A stretch of DNA of 64,000 nucleotides from UBA2653 sp964572685 (GTDB lineage Bacteria > Pseudomonadota > Gammaproteobacteria > Legionellales > Legionellaceae). Below the pieces are notes generated by a model, which saw only the letters and a list, made by a program, of their open reading frames with translations, ran no database searches and was not told where the DNA came from. Below, piece by piece: positions 36,036-44,549 of the stretch; the first letter of the stretch is position 1; each line of letters begins with the position of its first letter. The stretch is from assembly GCA_964572685.1 (NCBI GenBank), contig CAZNFJ010000003.1, positions 1 through 64,000 on the forward strand, read 5' to 3'. Both the position numbers and the translations under genes were made by a program.

Positions 36036-37019
36036 TTATACTTGCTCAGGTGGCCAAGATTCAATCTTCATGCCAAGTGATAAGCCTCTAGCTGCAAGTA
36101 CATCTTTAATTTCTGTTAAAGATTTTTTACCTAAATTAGGTGTCTTTAAAAGTTCTTGCTCTGTTTTCTGCACCAAATCACCAATTAGATGAATGTTTTC
36201 AGCTTTTAAGCAGTTTTCTGAACGAACGGTCAACTCTAAATCATCAACAGAACGTAATAACATAGGGTCAAAATCATTCATGTTATTTCGAGATTTAGTT
36301 TGTTGATCAAACCGCAAATCAACAAATGCTGACAATTGTTTCTGAAGAATATTTGCAGAAATCCGAATAGCTTCTTCAGGATCAATTGTTCCATTTGTTG
36401 TTAATTCAATGGTTAATTTATCCAGGTCTGTTCGATTTTCAACTCGCGCTCTATCTACAGAATAAGCCACTTTTTTAACAGGTGAAAAAATACTATCTAA
36501 TTTCAGATGGCCAACGGTATGACTTGAGGTTTCATCATGTGCAACCGCATTTGCATCTGTAGTCACATAACCAATACCTTTCTCAACTATAATACGCATC
36601 TTTAAATGAGCATTTTCATTTAAATGTGCAATTTTAAGGTCAGGATTGATAATCTCAACACCGTGAGGCAATTGGATATCTGAAGCACAGACAATGCAAG
36701 GTCCTTTTTTATCGATCGAAAGGTCAGCAGAATCACCAACAGCCAGTTTAATAGCCAATTGTTTTAGATTCAACAAAATGTTTATTACATCTTCTTTGAC
36801 GCCTTCAATAGTACTGTACTCATGTTGTACATTATCAATGGACACTTCGGTAACAGCAAAACCAGGCATAGATGACAATAGAATTCGTCTTAAAGCATTA
36901 CCTAAGGTAAAACCATAGCCTGGTTCGAGTGGCTCAAGAATAATTTTAGAAAAATAAGGATTTTCTGAATTAACCTTAAGCGCTTTTGGAACTAGCATTT
37001 CATTAATATCGGTATACAT
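36036..37019 (-). CDS. rpoA: RNA polymerase subunit alpha
   Basis: Alpha dimerises to nucleate RNA polymerase assembly; its C-terminal domain binds UP elements and activators. The 327-residue product has the N-terminal domain (EPGYGFTLGNALRRILLSSMPG) and the C-terminal domain with the DNA-contact helices (RSENCLKAENIHLIGDLVQKTEQELLKTPNLGKKSLTEIK). It follows rpsD after 18 bases. Confidence 0.98.
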   Translation of the reverse strand: MYTDINEMLVPKALKVNSENPYFSKIILEPLEPGYGFTLGNALRRILLSSMPGFAVTEVSIDNVQHEYSTIEGVKEDVINILLNLKQLAIKLAVGDSADLSIDKKGPCIVCASDIQLPHGVEIINPDLKIAHLNENAHLKMRIIVEKGIGYVTTDANAVAHDETSSHTVGHLKLDSIFSPVKKVAYSVDRARVENRTDLDKLTIELTTNGTIDPEEAIRISANILQKQLSAFVDLRFDQQTKSRNNMNDFDPMLLRSVDDLELTVRSENCLKAENIHLIGDLVQKTEQELLKTPNLGKKSLTEIKDVLAARGLSLGMKIESWPPEQV

Positions 37020-37037
37020 TGAAACCTATCTCCCAGT

Positions 37038-37658
37038 TTACTTAGAATAAAGTTCGACAACTAAGTTAAAGTTATAGAGAGTTGGCAAATCTTCAAAAGA
37101 TGGATTTTGTTTGTAAGTACCCTTAAACTGAGAGGATTCTACAGACAACCAATCACAAGCCGCGCGCTGTTCAGATAAAGCTAAAGCAGCTTTTACTCGG
37201 CCTTGTTCCTTCGCTCTGGATCTCAGGGCAATTATATCGCCAGGAGCACATAAATATGAAGGAATATTGACAATTTGCTCATTGACCATAACACCACGAT
37301 GTGAAACCAATTGACGTGCTTCTGCTCTAGTGGTAGCAAAACCTAGTCGATAAACAACGTTATCTAATCGACGTTCCAAAAAGATCATTAGGTTTTCACC
37401 AGTAGCACCTTTCTGACTCGCCGCTTTAGCATAATAACTGTGAAATTGTTTTTCAAGTAAACCATATAAACGTTTGATCTTTTGTTTTTCTCTATGCTGT
37501 ACACCATAACCACTTAGTCGGGGCTTATTTGCACCATGCTGACCAGGTAATTTTTCAGCTTTACACTTTGATTTGTGATCCCGTACACCACTCTTGAGGA
37601 ATAAATCAGTACCCTCACGACGTGATAATTTACATTTAGGACCTAAATATCTAGCCAT
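37038..37658 (-). CDS. rpsD: 30S ribosomal protein S4
   Basis: S4 binds 16S rRNA first in its domain and in E. coli represses the alpha operon by binding its mRNA. The 206-residue product has MARYLGPKCKLSRREG, the 16S-binding core with LERRLDNVVYRLGFATTRAEARQLVSHRG, and the S4 RNA-binding fold. It lies in the order rpsM-rpsK-rpsD-rpoA-rplQ. Confidence 0.98.
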   Translation of the reverse strand: MARYLGPKCKLSRREGTDLFLKSGVRDHKSKCKAEKLPGQHGANKPRLSGYGVQHREKQKIKRLYGLLEKQFHSYYAKAASQKGATGENLMIFLERRLDNVVYRLGFATTRAEARQLVSHRGVMVNEQIVNIPSYLCAPGDIIALRSRAKEQGRVKAALALSEQRAACDWLSVESSQFKGTYKQNPSFEDLPTLYNFNLVVELYSK

Positions 37659-37673
37659 TCGTCAACTCCTAAT

Positions 37674-38072
37674 TTAAACACGACGTCTTTTAGATGGTTT
37701 AACGCCGTTATGCGGAATACCCGTTACATCAGTCAATTCAACGATTTTGAAATCTTGAGAAATTAATTCACGAATTGATGATTCACGTCCAGGTCCAGGA
37801 CCATGAATGAAAACAGCAACGGATTTTACACCATATTCTTTAGCAACTTGGGCTGCACGTTCTGTTGCAATTTGTGCAGCGTACGGGGTACTTTTACGCG
37901 ATCCACGGAAGCCAGAACCACCTGAAGTTGCCCAGCATAAAGCGTTACCTTGACGATCCGTAAAAGTGATGATGGTATTATTGAATGATGCATGTACATG
38001 CACAATTCCATCTGTAACCACACGCTTAACCTTTTTACGAACTTTTTGTTGTTTCGATTTATTTATAGACAT
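37674..38072 (-). CDS. rpsK: 30S ribosomal protein S11
   Basis: S11 forms part of the platform near the mRNA exit. The 132-residue product has IVHVHASFNNTIITFTDRQGNALCWATSGG and the C-terminal DVTGIPHNGVKPSKRRRV. It is 14 bases after rpsM and 15 before rpsD. Confidence 0.98.
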   Translation of the reverse strand: MSINKSKQQKVRKKVKRVVTDGIVHVHASFNNTIITFTDRQGNALCWATSGGSGFRGSRKSTPYAAQIATERAAQVAKEYGVKSVAVFIHGPGPGRESSIRELISQDFKIVELTDVTGIPHNGVKPSKRRRV

Positions 38073-38086
38073 TGAACTAACCCTAA

Positions 38087-38443
38087 TTACCCGTTAATTG
38101 ACTTACGACGACCTTTTCTGGTGCGCGCGTTGGTTTTGGTACGTTGTCCACGGCAAGGCAAGCCTTTACGGTGTCTTTGACCACGATAACAACCCAAGTC
38201 CATTAATCGTTTAATGCTCATATTGATAACTCTGCGTAAGTCACCCTCTACTGTCAATTTTGCAATTTCTTGACGCAACATTTCTAATTGTTGCTCAGAC
38301 AGTTGACCCACTTTGGTCATAGGCTCAAGTTGTGTTTGTTCACACAATTTATACGCAGTTGTTCGCCCAATTCCATATATACCAGTTAAGCCAATCCACA
38401 ATTGTTTGTTGTCTGGTATATTAACTCCGGCTATGCGCGCCAT
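38087..38443 (-). CDS. rpsM: 30S ribosomal protein S13
   Basis: S13 lies in the head and contacts the P-site tRNA with its basic tail. The 118-residue product starts MARIAGVNIPDNKQ, has the helix-two-turn-helix (YGIGRTTAYKLCEQ) and the tail GLPCRGQRTKTNARTRKGRR. It is the first gene of the alpha operon, after rpmJ. Confidence 0.98.
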   Translation of the reverse strand: MARIAGVNIPDNKQLWIGLTGIYGIGRTTAYKLCEQTQLEPMTKVGQLSEQQLEMLRQEIAKLTVEGDLRRVINMSIKRLMDLGCYRGQRHRKGLPCRGQRTKTNARTRKGRRKSING

Positions 38444-38511
38444 TAAAACATCTCCGATTCAAGTTAAAAAAATGAATGATACACTGTTTAAAAACTGAAT
38501 ACAATATATCA

Positions 38512-38625
38512 TTAACCTTGTCTTTGCTTATGTCTTGATTCTTTGCAAATTACACGCACAACACCTGCACGTTTAATAATTTTACAATTTCTGCAAATTG
38601 CCTTAACTGAAGCTCTAACTCTCAT
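38512..38625 (-). CDS. rpmJ: 50S ribosomal protein L36
   Basis: A 37-residue L36 with the sequence pattern MRVRASVKAICRNCKIIKRAG, then VVRVIC and RHKQRQG. It keeps the zinc ligands (CRNC, a later Cys and the His of RHK), so it is the zinc form. The ATG at 38625 is chosen because a GGAG lies eight bases upstream; an in-frame ATG at 38631 has too short a spacing. It sits between secY and rpsM as in other Proteobacteria. Confidence 0.96.
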   Translation of the reverse strand: MRVRASVKAICRNCKIIKRAGVVRVICKESRHKQRQG

Positions 38626-38655
38626 ATTCATCACTCCAAATAGTACTGCTAAAAT

Positions 38656-39975
38656 TTAAAAAAAGTTGGTTAAACCAAACCCTTTAGAAGATGATTTCTT
38701 CATTAATGATTCATACTGAAATGACATCATATGGGCTTGAACTTGAGCAACAAAGTCCATGATTACCACGACAATGATCAACAGGGATGTTCCACCAAAA
38801 TAGAAAGGAACATGCCAGGTCGATGTCATGATTTGTGGTAATAAACAAACCAGTACTAAATACATTGAACCAACAACAGTTAAACGAGTCAGTACATTAT
38901 CAATAAATCTAGCTGTTTGCTCTCCAGGTCGAATACCAGGAATAAAAGCACCAGATTTCTTTAAGTTATCTGCTGTTTCCTTTGGATTGAATACCAATGC
39001 GGTATAGAAAAAAGCAAAGAAAATAATACAAGCCGTGTATAATAATAAATACAAAGGCTGTCCAGGCGATATTGCAAATGCAATTTTTGCAATCAGACTA
39101 TTGGGCGAATTTGAAAAAAATTGCGCCAAGGTAGCTGGAAGCATAATCAAGCTAGATGCAAAAATCGGAGGAATTACCCCTGACATATTAATTTTAAGTG
39201 GAAGATGGCTCGATTGTGCTGCATACACCTTTCGACCATGTGTACGCTGAGCGTAATTCACACGAATACGTCTTTGCGCACGTTCCATAAACACAACAAA
39301 CCCAGTTACGATCATGATGGTTGCAAATATAAAAACCAAACTCAAGAATTGTAACTGACCTTCACGAACTTGTTGTAACACGCTGGCTACAGATGACGGT
39401 ATATTTGAGACAATACCAGAAAAAATTAGCATAGATATTCCATTGCCAATACCTTTTTCAGTTATTTGTTCACCTAACCACATCAATGTCATTGTACCTG
39501 TAACTAAAGTCGTTACAGCTATCAAATAAAACGATACATCACCAGAAATCGCAATATGTTGCCCTACCAGCCATCTAGAAATACCAAAAGATTGAACAAT
39601 AGAGAGGCATAGGGTTAGATATCTTGTATATTGGGATATCTTGCGACGACCAATTTCACCTTCTTTCTTTAACTGTTCAAGCGATGGCATCACGGTCGAG
39701 AATAACTGCATCATTATCGAAGCAGAAATATACGGCATAATTCCGATAGCAAAAACGGTCACACGAGAAAGTGCACCACCAGAAAACATATTGAATAAAC
39801 CAAATATAGTATTCTGATGTTGATTAAAGAAGTTAGATAATTTTTCTGGGTCAAGTCCTGGTACTGGAATATGCGCTCCAAAGCGATAAACCAATATAGC
39901 AACCATCAAAAAAAGGAGCCGTTGTTTCAGCTCCTGAAATCCAGATAGAAATTGATCATATGATGGACGTGACAT
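38656..39975 (-). CDS. secY: Preprotein translocase subunit SecY
   Basis: SecY is the channel of the Sec translocon in the inner membrane. The 439-residue protein has ten transmembrane segments, the TM2 plug region (ALSRVTVFAIGIMPYISASIMMQL), the cytoplasmic loop with AQRRIRVNYAQR and the loop FIPGIRPGEQTARFID. It overlaps rplO by one base at the end of the spc operon. Confidence 0.98.
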   Translation of the reverse strand: MSRPSYDQFLSGFQELKQRLLFLMVAILVYRFGAHIPVPGLDPEKLSNFFNQHQNTIFGLFNMFSGGALSRVTVFAIGIMPYISASIMMQLFSTVMPSLEQLKKEGEIGRRKISQYTRYLTLCLSIVQSFGISRWLVGQHIAISGDVSFYLIAVTTLVTGTMTLMWLGEQITEKGIGNGISMLIFSGIVSNIPSSVASVLQQVREGQLQFLSLVFIFATIMIVTGFVVFMERAQRRIRVNYAQRTHGRKVYAAQSSHLPLKINMSGVIPPIFASSLIMLPATLAQFFSNSPNSLIAKIAFAISPGQPLYLLLYTACIIFFAFFYTALVFNPKETADNLKKSGAFIPGIRPGEQTARFIDNVLTRLTVVGSMYLVLVCLLPQIMTSTWHVPFYFGGTSLLIIVVVIMDFVAQVQAHMMSFQYESLMKKSSSKGFGLTNFF

Positions 39976-40409
39976 TAATTTTCAATCCTTCCGCCAGCGT
40001 TTTCAATTGCAGCACGAGCCGATTTCGTCACTTCGATACCTTTTAAAACAACCGGTTTGGTTATTTCACCAGTACCAATAATTTTCAAACGATTGATCTT
40101 GTGCTGAATAAGATCATGAGCTTTTAAAATTTCCAACGAGATCTCGTCAAAGCCCATTTGATTAATTTGTGCCAAGGTCAATTCATCTCTGAATTGAGCT
40201 GTTTGAGATTTGAATCCCATTTTTGGCAAGCGTCTTTGAATAGGCATTTGACCGCCTTCAAAATTAATCTTGTGATATCCACCTGAACGGGCTTTTTGAC
40301 CTTTATGACCACGTCCGGAGGTTTTACCTAATCCAGATCCAATACCACGTCCAACACGGACAGCGGGCTTTTTAGAACCTGGAGCAGGTGATAAGGTATT
40401 TAAACGCAT
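39975..40409 (-). CDS. rplO: 50S ribosomal protein L15
   Basis: The 144-residue L15 starts MRLNTLSPAPGSKKPAVRVGRGIGSG with the Gly/Lys-rich extension (GKTSGRGHKGQKARSGG) that threads into 23S rRNA, followed by the globular domain. It overlaps both rpmD and secY by one base, giving close translational coupling. Confidence 0.98.
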   Translation of the reverse strand: MRLNTLSPAPGSKKPAVRVGRGIGSGLGKTSGRGHKGQKARSGGYHKINFEGGQMPIQRRLPKMGFKSQTAQFRDELTLAQINQMGFDEISLEILKAHDLIQHKINRLKIIGTGEITKPVVLKGIEVTKSARAAIENAGGRIEN

Positions 40410-40594
40410 TATACCAACTCCTCTACTTGCAGTAAGTAACTAATTTTGTTAACCATACCACGAATACTAGGAATATCTTGATGACAAACCACTTGGTTCA
40501 TCTTCTTTAAACCTAATACGGAGGCAATAACCTTATGTTCAGGTCTTCTGCCAGACAGAGACTTGACCAGTTTAATTTGAATTTTGCCGCTCAT
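40409..40594 (-). CDS. rpmD: 50S ribosomal protein L30
   Basis: The 61-residue L30 begins with strand KIQIKLVKSLSGRRPEHK and has the VLGLKKMNQ segment of the family. It overlaps rpsE by four bases (ATGA) and rplO by one. Confidence 0.96.
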   Translation of the reverse strand: MSGKIQIKLVKSLSGRRPEHKVIASVLGLKKMNQVVCHQDIPSIRGMVNKISYLLQVEELV

Positions 40595-41100
40595 GCTTGC
40601 TCCGCTAAAATCATAGACACTTTTTTGCCACGTTTAGCTGCAACGTAATCAGGTGTTTGAACATTTGTCAAAGCACCAACTGTCGCACGAACAATATTGC
40701 TTGGATTGGTAGAACCAATACTTTTTGCAAGAATATTCTTCACACCTAAAACTTCTAGAACTGCTCGCATAGCGCCACCGGCAATAATACCAGTACCTTC
40801 AGCAGCAGGTTTCATGAAAATTTTGGATGCACCAAACGACCAGGTAATTTCATGGTGAATCGTGTGGTTATTCAAAGAGATACTAACCATATTCTTTTTA
40901 GCTTGTTCTAACGCCTTTTGAATAGCGACAGGAACTTCACGTGATTTACCACGACCAAAACCCACTCGACCCTTACCATCGCCAACAACGACCAAAGCCG
41001 AGAAGCCAAATACACGGCCCCCCTTTACGACTTTAGCGGTTCTGTTGACAGATACCAGCTTTTCAATAAAGCCTTCATTTTTAGGTTCATCAAATGCCAT
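40591..41100 (-). CDS. rpsE: 30S ribosomal protein S5
   Basis: S5 helps decoding accuracy and lines the mRNA entry. The 169-residue product has the double-stranded-RNA-binding-like domain (LVSVNRTAKVVKGGRVFGFSALVVVGDG), GRGKSREVP and the C-terminal domain with AEGTGIIAGGAMRAVLE. It is nine bases after rplR. Confidence 0.98.
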   Translation of the reverse strand: MAFDEPKNEGFIEKLVSVNRTAKVVKGGRVFGFSALVVVGDGKGRVGFGRGKSREVPVAIQKALEQAKKNMVSISLNNHTIHHEITWSFGASKIFMKPAAEGTGIIAGGAMRAVLEVLGVKNILAKSIGSTNPSNIVRATVGALTNVQTPDYVAAKRGKKVSMILAEQA

Positions 41101-41109
41101 AACCGTTCC

Positions 41110-41472
41110 TTAAAAAATTAAGCCAGCTTCTCTTGCAGCATCTGCAAGCGCTTTCACCCGACCATGAAATTTAAAACCATTTCTATCAAATGCAATATTT
41201 GATACTTTTTGGTTTAAAGTTCTTTCAGCGATCATTTTGCCAACAGTTTTAGCCTGCTCAACCTTAGAACCTTCTAAGCTTGGACGGATTTCTTTGTCAA
41301 CAGTAGATGCTTGTGCAATTACAACATCACCTTTTAAAGTAGGTTGTAATACCTGGCAATAAATATGATTGATAGATCGAAAAACCACTAATCTAGGTAA
41401 GCCTGAATGTCTAATAACATGCTTGGCTTTTGTACCACGGCGTTTTCGAGCTAGAAACTTACTAGATTTCAT
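41110..41472 (-). CDS. rplR: 50S ribosomal protein L18
   Basis: L18 brings 5S rRNA to the large subunit. The 120-residue product has the basic N-terminus, RLVVFRSINHIYCQV, and the conserved end FDRNGFKFHGRVKALADAAREAGL. It is 12 bases after rplF. Confidence 0.98.
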   Translation of the reverse strand: MKSSKFLARKRRGTKAKHVIRHSGLPRLVVFRSINHIYCQVLQPTLKGDVVIAQASTVDKEIRPSLEGSKVEQAKTVGKMIAERTLNQKVSNIAFDRNGFKFHGRVKALADAAREAGLIF

Positions 41473-41484
41473 CTTAGCGTATTC

Positions 41485-42024
41485 CTATTTTTTCTTGGTT
41501 TCTTTAAGAGATATATGTTCACCCTGGTAGCGTACACCTTTACCTTTGTAAGGTTCTGGTGATCTAAAAGCGCGAATTTCAGCAGCAACCTGACCTACCT
41601 GTTGCTTGTCTATCCCTCGAATAATAATAGTTGTGTTATTGGGGGTTTCAGCAGTGATATTTGCTGGCAAGTCATATTCAACTGGATGTGAAAATCCCAA
41701 GGATAATGAGAGTTTATTTCCAGCCGATTGTGCTCTATAACCTACACCAACGAGTTCTAATGTCTTCACAAAGCCTTCTGTCACACCAACCAACATGTTG
41801 TTGGACTGAGCACGAGCGGTTCCCGCTTGAGCCCATCCTTTAGGATCTGAATTTGCAGGACGGAATTCTAAAGTTTTACTAGTCTCATCATGTACGATTT
41901 GTACTAGTGAGTTAAATTCTTTAGATAAGGTTCCTTTAGGTCCCTTAAGGGTTAACATCGCACCTTCTAAGGTCACTTGCACGTTATTGCTTAGATCAAT
42001 TTGCTTTTTTGCAACTCTTGACAT
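41485..42024 (-). CDS. rplF: 50S ribosomal protein L6
   Basis: L6 lies near the factor-binding centre. The 179-residue product starts MSRVAKKQIDL at the ATG at 42024, which has a GGAGG six bases upstream; in-frame codons to 42072 would run into rpsH. The C-terminal signature PEPYKGKGVRYQGE is intact. Confidence 0.97.
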   Translation of the reverse strand: MSRVAKKQIDLSNNVQVTLEGAMLTLKGPKGTLSKEFNSLVQIVHDETSKTLEFRPANSDPKGWAQAGTARAQSNNMLVGVTEGFVKTLELVGVGYRAQSAGNKLSLSLGFSHPVEYDLPANITAETPNNTTIIIRGIDKQQVGQVAAEIRAFRSPEPYKGKGVRYQGEHISLKETKKK

Positions 42025-42037
42025 AATACGCCTCCAA

Positions 42038-42427
42038 TTAAGCAACTTCGCAAATGACTTCGCCACCAACACGTTTTTCTTTTGCTTGGTGATTGGTCAT
42101 GACGCCGGAAGATGTAGAAAGAATTGCGACACCAAAACCAGTAACTGGTTTCAATTGGTTAACGCCCCGATAAATACGAAGACCTGGACGGCTAATACGT
42201 TTTAAATTACGAATAACCGGTTGACCTTGAAAATATTTTAATTTCACATGAATAACAGGATGGCCAGATTCAGAAGTCCCATTGTAGAAATCTTCAATAT
42301 AACCTTCGTCTGTTAAGACGCGACAAATTTGTGCTTTTAATTTTGAAGCAGGAAAAGACACTTCTACATGTCTTGCTTGTTGACCATTTCGTATTCGAGT
42401 CAACATATCTGCTATAGGATCGTGCAT
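42038..42427 (-). CDS. rpsH: 30S ribosomal protein S8
   Basis: S8 binds the central domain of 16S rRNA and in E. coli represses the spc operon. The 129-residue product starts MHDPIADMLTRIRNGQ at the ATG at 42427; a longer frame to 42481 overlaps rpsN and has no family support. The conserved end GVAILSTSSGVMTNHQAKEKRVGGEVIC is present. Confidence 0.97.
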   Translation of the reverse strand: MHDPIADMLTRIRNGQQARHVEVSFPASKLKAQICRVLTDEGYIEDFYNGTSESGHPVIHVKLKYFQGQPVIRNLKRISRPGLRIYRGVNQLKPVTGFGVAILSTSSGVMTNHQAKEKRVGGEVICEVA

Positions 42428-42449
42428 ACTCACATTCGTTCTCCAAAAA

Positions 42450-42752
42450 TTACCAAGAGGATTTTCTTCCGCCTGTGACATTACCGAACATTAATTGTTG
42501 GCGTAAACAAATACGACACAATCCAAATTTACGGTAAACAGCATGCGGACGACCACATTGTTGACAACGACGTGTATGTCGAGTGGGATTCGAGTTTTTT
42601 GGCAATTTTGCCAACTTAACTTGAGCCTCTTGAACTTGATCATAATCCTGTGCGGATTTGATAATATCCTTCAACGCTTTTCGTCTTTCAAAATATTTGT
42701 CAACGAGAGCAGCTTTTTTATTTTCGCGGACAATAATAGATGTTTTAGCCAT
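42450..42752 (-). CDS. rpsN: 30S ribosomal protein S14, long form with zinc-type cysteines
   Basis: A 100-residue S14 of the long proteobacterial form that nevertheless carries Cys63, Cys66, Cys79 and Cys82 (CQQCGRPHAVYRKFGLCRIC). This is the C-x2-C-x12-C-x2-C zinc pattern of the short 61-residue form; E. coli S14 lacks it. The C-terminus is also unusual, with FGNVTGGRKSSW in place of the common GxIPGxxKxSW. It sits between rplE and rpsH as usual. Confidence 0.96.
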   Translation of the reverse strand: MAKTSIIVRENKKAALVDKYFERRKALKDIIKSAQDYDQVQEAQVKLAKLPKNSNPTRHTRRCQQCGRPHAVYRKFGLCRICLRQQLMFGNVTGGRKSSW

Positions 42753-42761
42753 AGCAATCCC

Positions 42762-43310
42762 CTAATTTGTGCGATCTTTCAATGGGAAGTTAAAAGCTTC
42801 AAGTAAAGCTTTTGCTTCTGCATTGGATTTAGCTGTCGTTGTGATACAAATATCTAAACCACGAATGGTATCGATTTTATCAAAATCAATTTCTGGGAAA
42901 ACGATTTGTTCACTTAAACCAAAGGAGTAATTGCCTGTTCCGTCAAAAGACTTGGCAGATAAACCACGAAAGTCTCTAACACGAGGTAAAGTGATCGTTA
43001 CTAAACGATCTAAAAATTCGTACATGCGTTGACGTCTTAAGGTCACTTTACAGCCAATGGGCCAGCCTTCACGAATTTTAAATCCAGCGATTGATTTTTT
43101 TGCCATAGTTGAAACTGGTTTCTGTCCAGAAATGCGTGTTAAATCTTCTAAAGCAAAGTTTAATACTTTCTTATCTGCTACAGCTTCACCGACTCCCATA
43201 TTCAGTGTAATCTTGGAAATTTTAGGGACTTCCATGATTGAAGAGTATGAGAACTGCTTCATTAATTGAGGTACGACGACCTCATTATAATATTGTTTTA
43301 GACGTGCCAT
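42762..43310 (-). CDS. rplE: 50S ribosomal protein L5
   Basis: L5 binds 5S rRNA and the P-site tRNA. The 182-residue product has MARLKQYYNEVVVPQLM, the signature KITLNMGVGEAVADKK, and the end TTAKSNAEAKALLEAFNFP. It is 12 bases after rplX. Confidence 0.98.
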   Translation of the reverse strand: MARLKQYYNEVVVPQLMKQFSYSSIMEVPKISKITLNMGVGEAVADKKVLNFALEDLTRISGQKPVSTMAKKSIAGFKIREGWPIGCKVTLRRQRMYEFLDRLVTITLPRVRDFRGLSAKSFDGTGNYSFGLSEQIVFPEIDFDKIDTIRGLDICITTTAKSNAEAKALLEAFNFPLKDRTN

Positions 43311-43322
43311 TTACATTACCTA

Positions 43323-43649
43323 CTATAGTGGGTTGACAAGCTCTTGATTAGACTTAAAAAATCTAACCTTTATTTGCTGTCCATTATGTTCGACAAACTT
43401 AAAGCCAATTTTATCTGGCTTGCCTGTAGAAGGATTATAAATAGCCAAATTTGAAACATGAAGAGGTAATGATATCTCTTTGATACCGCCTTTCTCATTC
43501 AAATTTGGATTTGGTTTTACATGCTTCTTCACAAGGTTTGCACCCTCAACAAGAATTTTCTCGTTAGAAACAGAAAGGACTTTACCAATGTGTCCTTTGC
43601 TCTTTCCGGTACAAACAAATACGGTATCGCCTTTGATAATTCTTTTCAT
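43323..43649 (-). CDS. rplX: 50S ribosomal protein L24
   Basis: L24 initiates large-subunit assembly. The 108-residue product has the KOW motif (IKGDTVFVCTGKSKGHIGKVLSV) and the following VKKHVKPNPNLNEKGGI segment. It is 11 bases after rplN. Confidence 0.98.
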   Translation of the reverse strand: MKRIIKGDTVFVCTGKSKGHIGKVLSVSNEKILVEGANLVKKHVKPNPNLNEKGGIKEISLPLHVSNLAIYNPSTGKPDKIGFKFVEHNGQQIKVRFFKSNQELVNPL

Positions 43650-43660
43650 AACATTCCTCT

Positions 43661-44026
43661 CTATAAAACTTCAGGTGCTAGTGAAATAATTTTCATGAAG
43701 CGATCACGTAATTCTCTGGTCACTGGGCCGAAAATACGAGTACCAATGGGCTCCTGCTGATTATTTAACAATACAGCTGCATTATCATCAAATCGGATTA
43801 AACTTCCATCTTGACGACGAACACCTTGAGCTGTACGTACAACAACCGCATTCATAACCGCGCCTTTTTTAACTTTACTGCGTGGTAAAGCATCTTTAAC
43901 GCTGACCTTAATAATATCGCCAACACGTGCATATCTACGATGTGAACCACCAAGAACCTTGATGCACATTAATTTCTTTGCACCGCTGTTATCTGCAACT
44001 TCTAGCAGTGTTTGCATTTGGATCAT
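43661..44026 (-). CDS. rplN: 50S ribosomal protein L14
   Basis: The 121-residue L14 has MIQMQTLLEVADNSGAKKLMCIKVLGG and the signature GDIIKVSVKDALPRSKVKKG. It is the first gene of the spc block and follows a 78-base gap containing a putative promoter at 44066-44093. Confidence 0.98.
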   Translation of the reverse strand: MIQMQTLLEVADNSGAKKLMCIKVLGGSHRRYARVGDIIKVSVKDALPRSKVKKGAVMNAVVVRTAQGVRRQDGSLIRFDDNAAVLLNNQQEPIGTRIFGPVTRELRDRFMKIISLAPEVL

Positions 44027-44065
44027 TATCTACTCCAAACATTTTATTTATATAAAAAGCTGGGT

Positions 44066-44093
44066 ATTATAACAAAAATAAAGGAAAAATCAA
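44066..44093 (-). promoter_or_regulatory. Putative spc promoter upstream of rplN
   Basis: On the minus strand TTGATT (44093-44088) and a perfect TATAAT (44071-44066) are 16 bases apart, in the only sizeable gap of the S10-spc region. E. coli has its spc promoter at the same place, between rpsQ and rplN. Transcription would start about 30 bases before rplN. Confidence 0.65.
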
Positions 44094-44104
44094 TGCCTCA
44101 TTGG

Positions 44105-44353
44105 TTATAATATCTCTACCAGTTTCCAAGTTTTAGTTTTTGAAATTGGACGGCATTCTTGAATCTTTACCATCTGCCCCATTTTCGCAGAACTGCTTTC
44201 ATCATGAGCATGTAATTTTGTTCTACGTTTGATGATCTTTTCGTATTTAGGATGTCTAACAGATCTTTCTACGAGAACAACAATGGTTTTATCCATTTTA
44301 TCGCTCACAACTTTGCCAGTTACAGTTCTAACTGTTTTTTGTTGTTCAACCAT
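44105..44353 (-). CDS. rpsQ: 30S ribosomal protein S17
   Basis: The 82-residue S17 has RTVTGKVVSDKMDKTIVVLVER and the signature HPKYEKIIKRRTKLHAHDE. It overlaps rpmC by eight bases and is the last gene of the S10 block. Confidence 0.97.
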   Translation of the reverse strand: MVEQQKTVRTVTGKVVSDKMDKTIVVLVERSVRHPKYEKIIKRRTKLHAHDESSSAKMGQMVKIQECRPISKTKTWKLVEIL

Positions 44354-44549
44354 TCTTTACCTCTTCTTTCTGCGTGATCAAAGTTTTAATTTGCGCAACT
44401 TTTACTTTTGCTTGTCTCAGCAAATGAGTTTGCGCCAAATCACCACGAGATTTTTTAAATCTTAACTTAAACTGCTCTTCGCGAGTTTTCGCGAGAGCAT
44501 TATTTAATTCGTCAAGATTCAGATCTTTGATAGTATCAATTGTTTTCAT
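44346..44549 (-). CDS. rpmC: 50S ribosomal protein L29
   Basis: The 67-residue helical L29 near the tunnel exit has LNNALAKTREEQFKLRFKKSRGDLAQTHLLRQAKVKVAQIKT in pattern. It overlaps rplP by one base and rpsQ by eight. Confidence 0.96.
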   Translation of the reverse strand: MKTIDTIKDLNLDELNNALAKTREEQFKLRFKKSRGDLAQTHLLRQAKVKVAQIKTLITQKEEVKNG

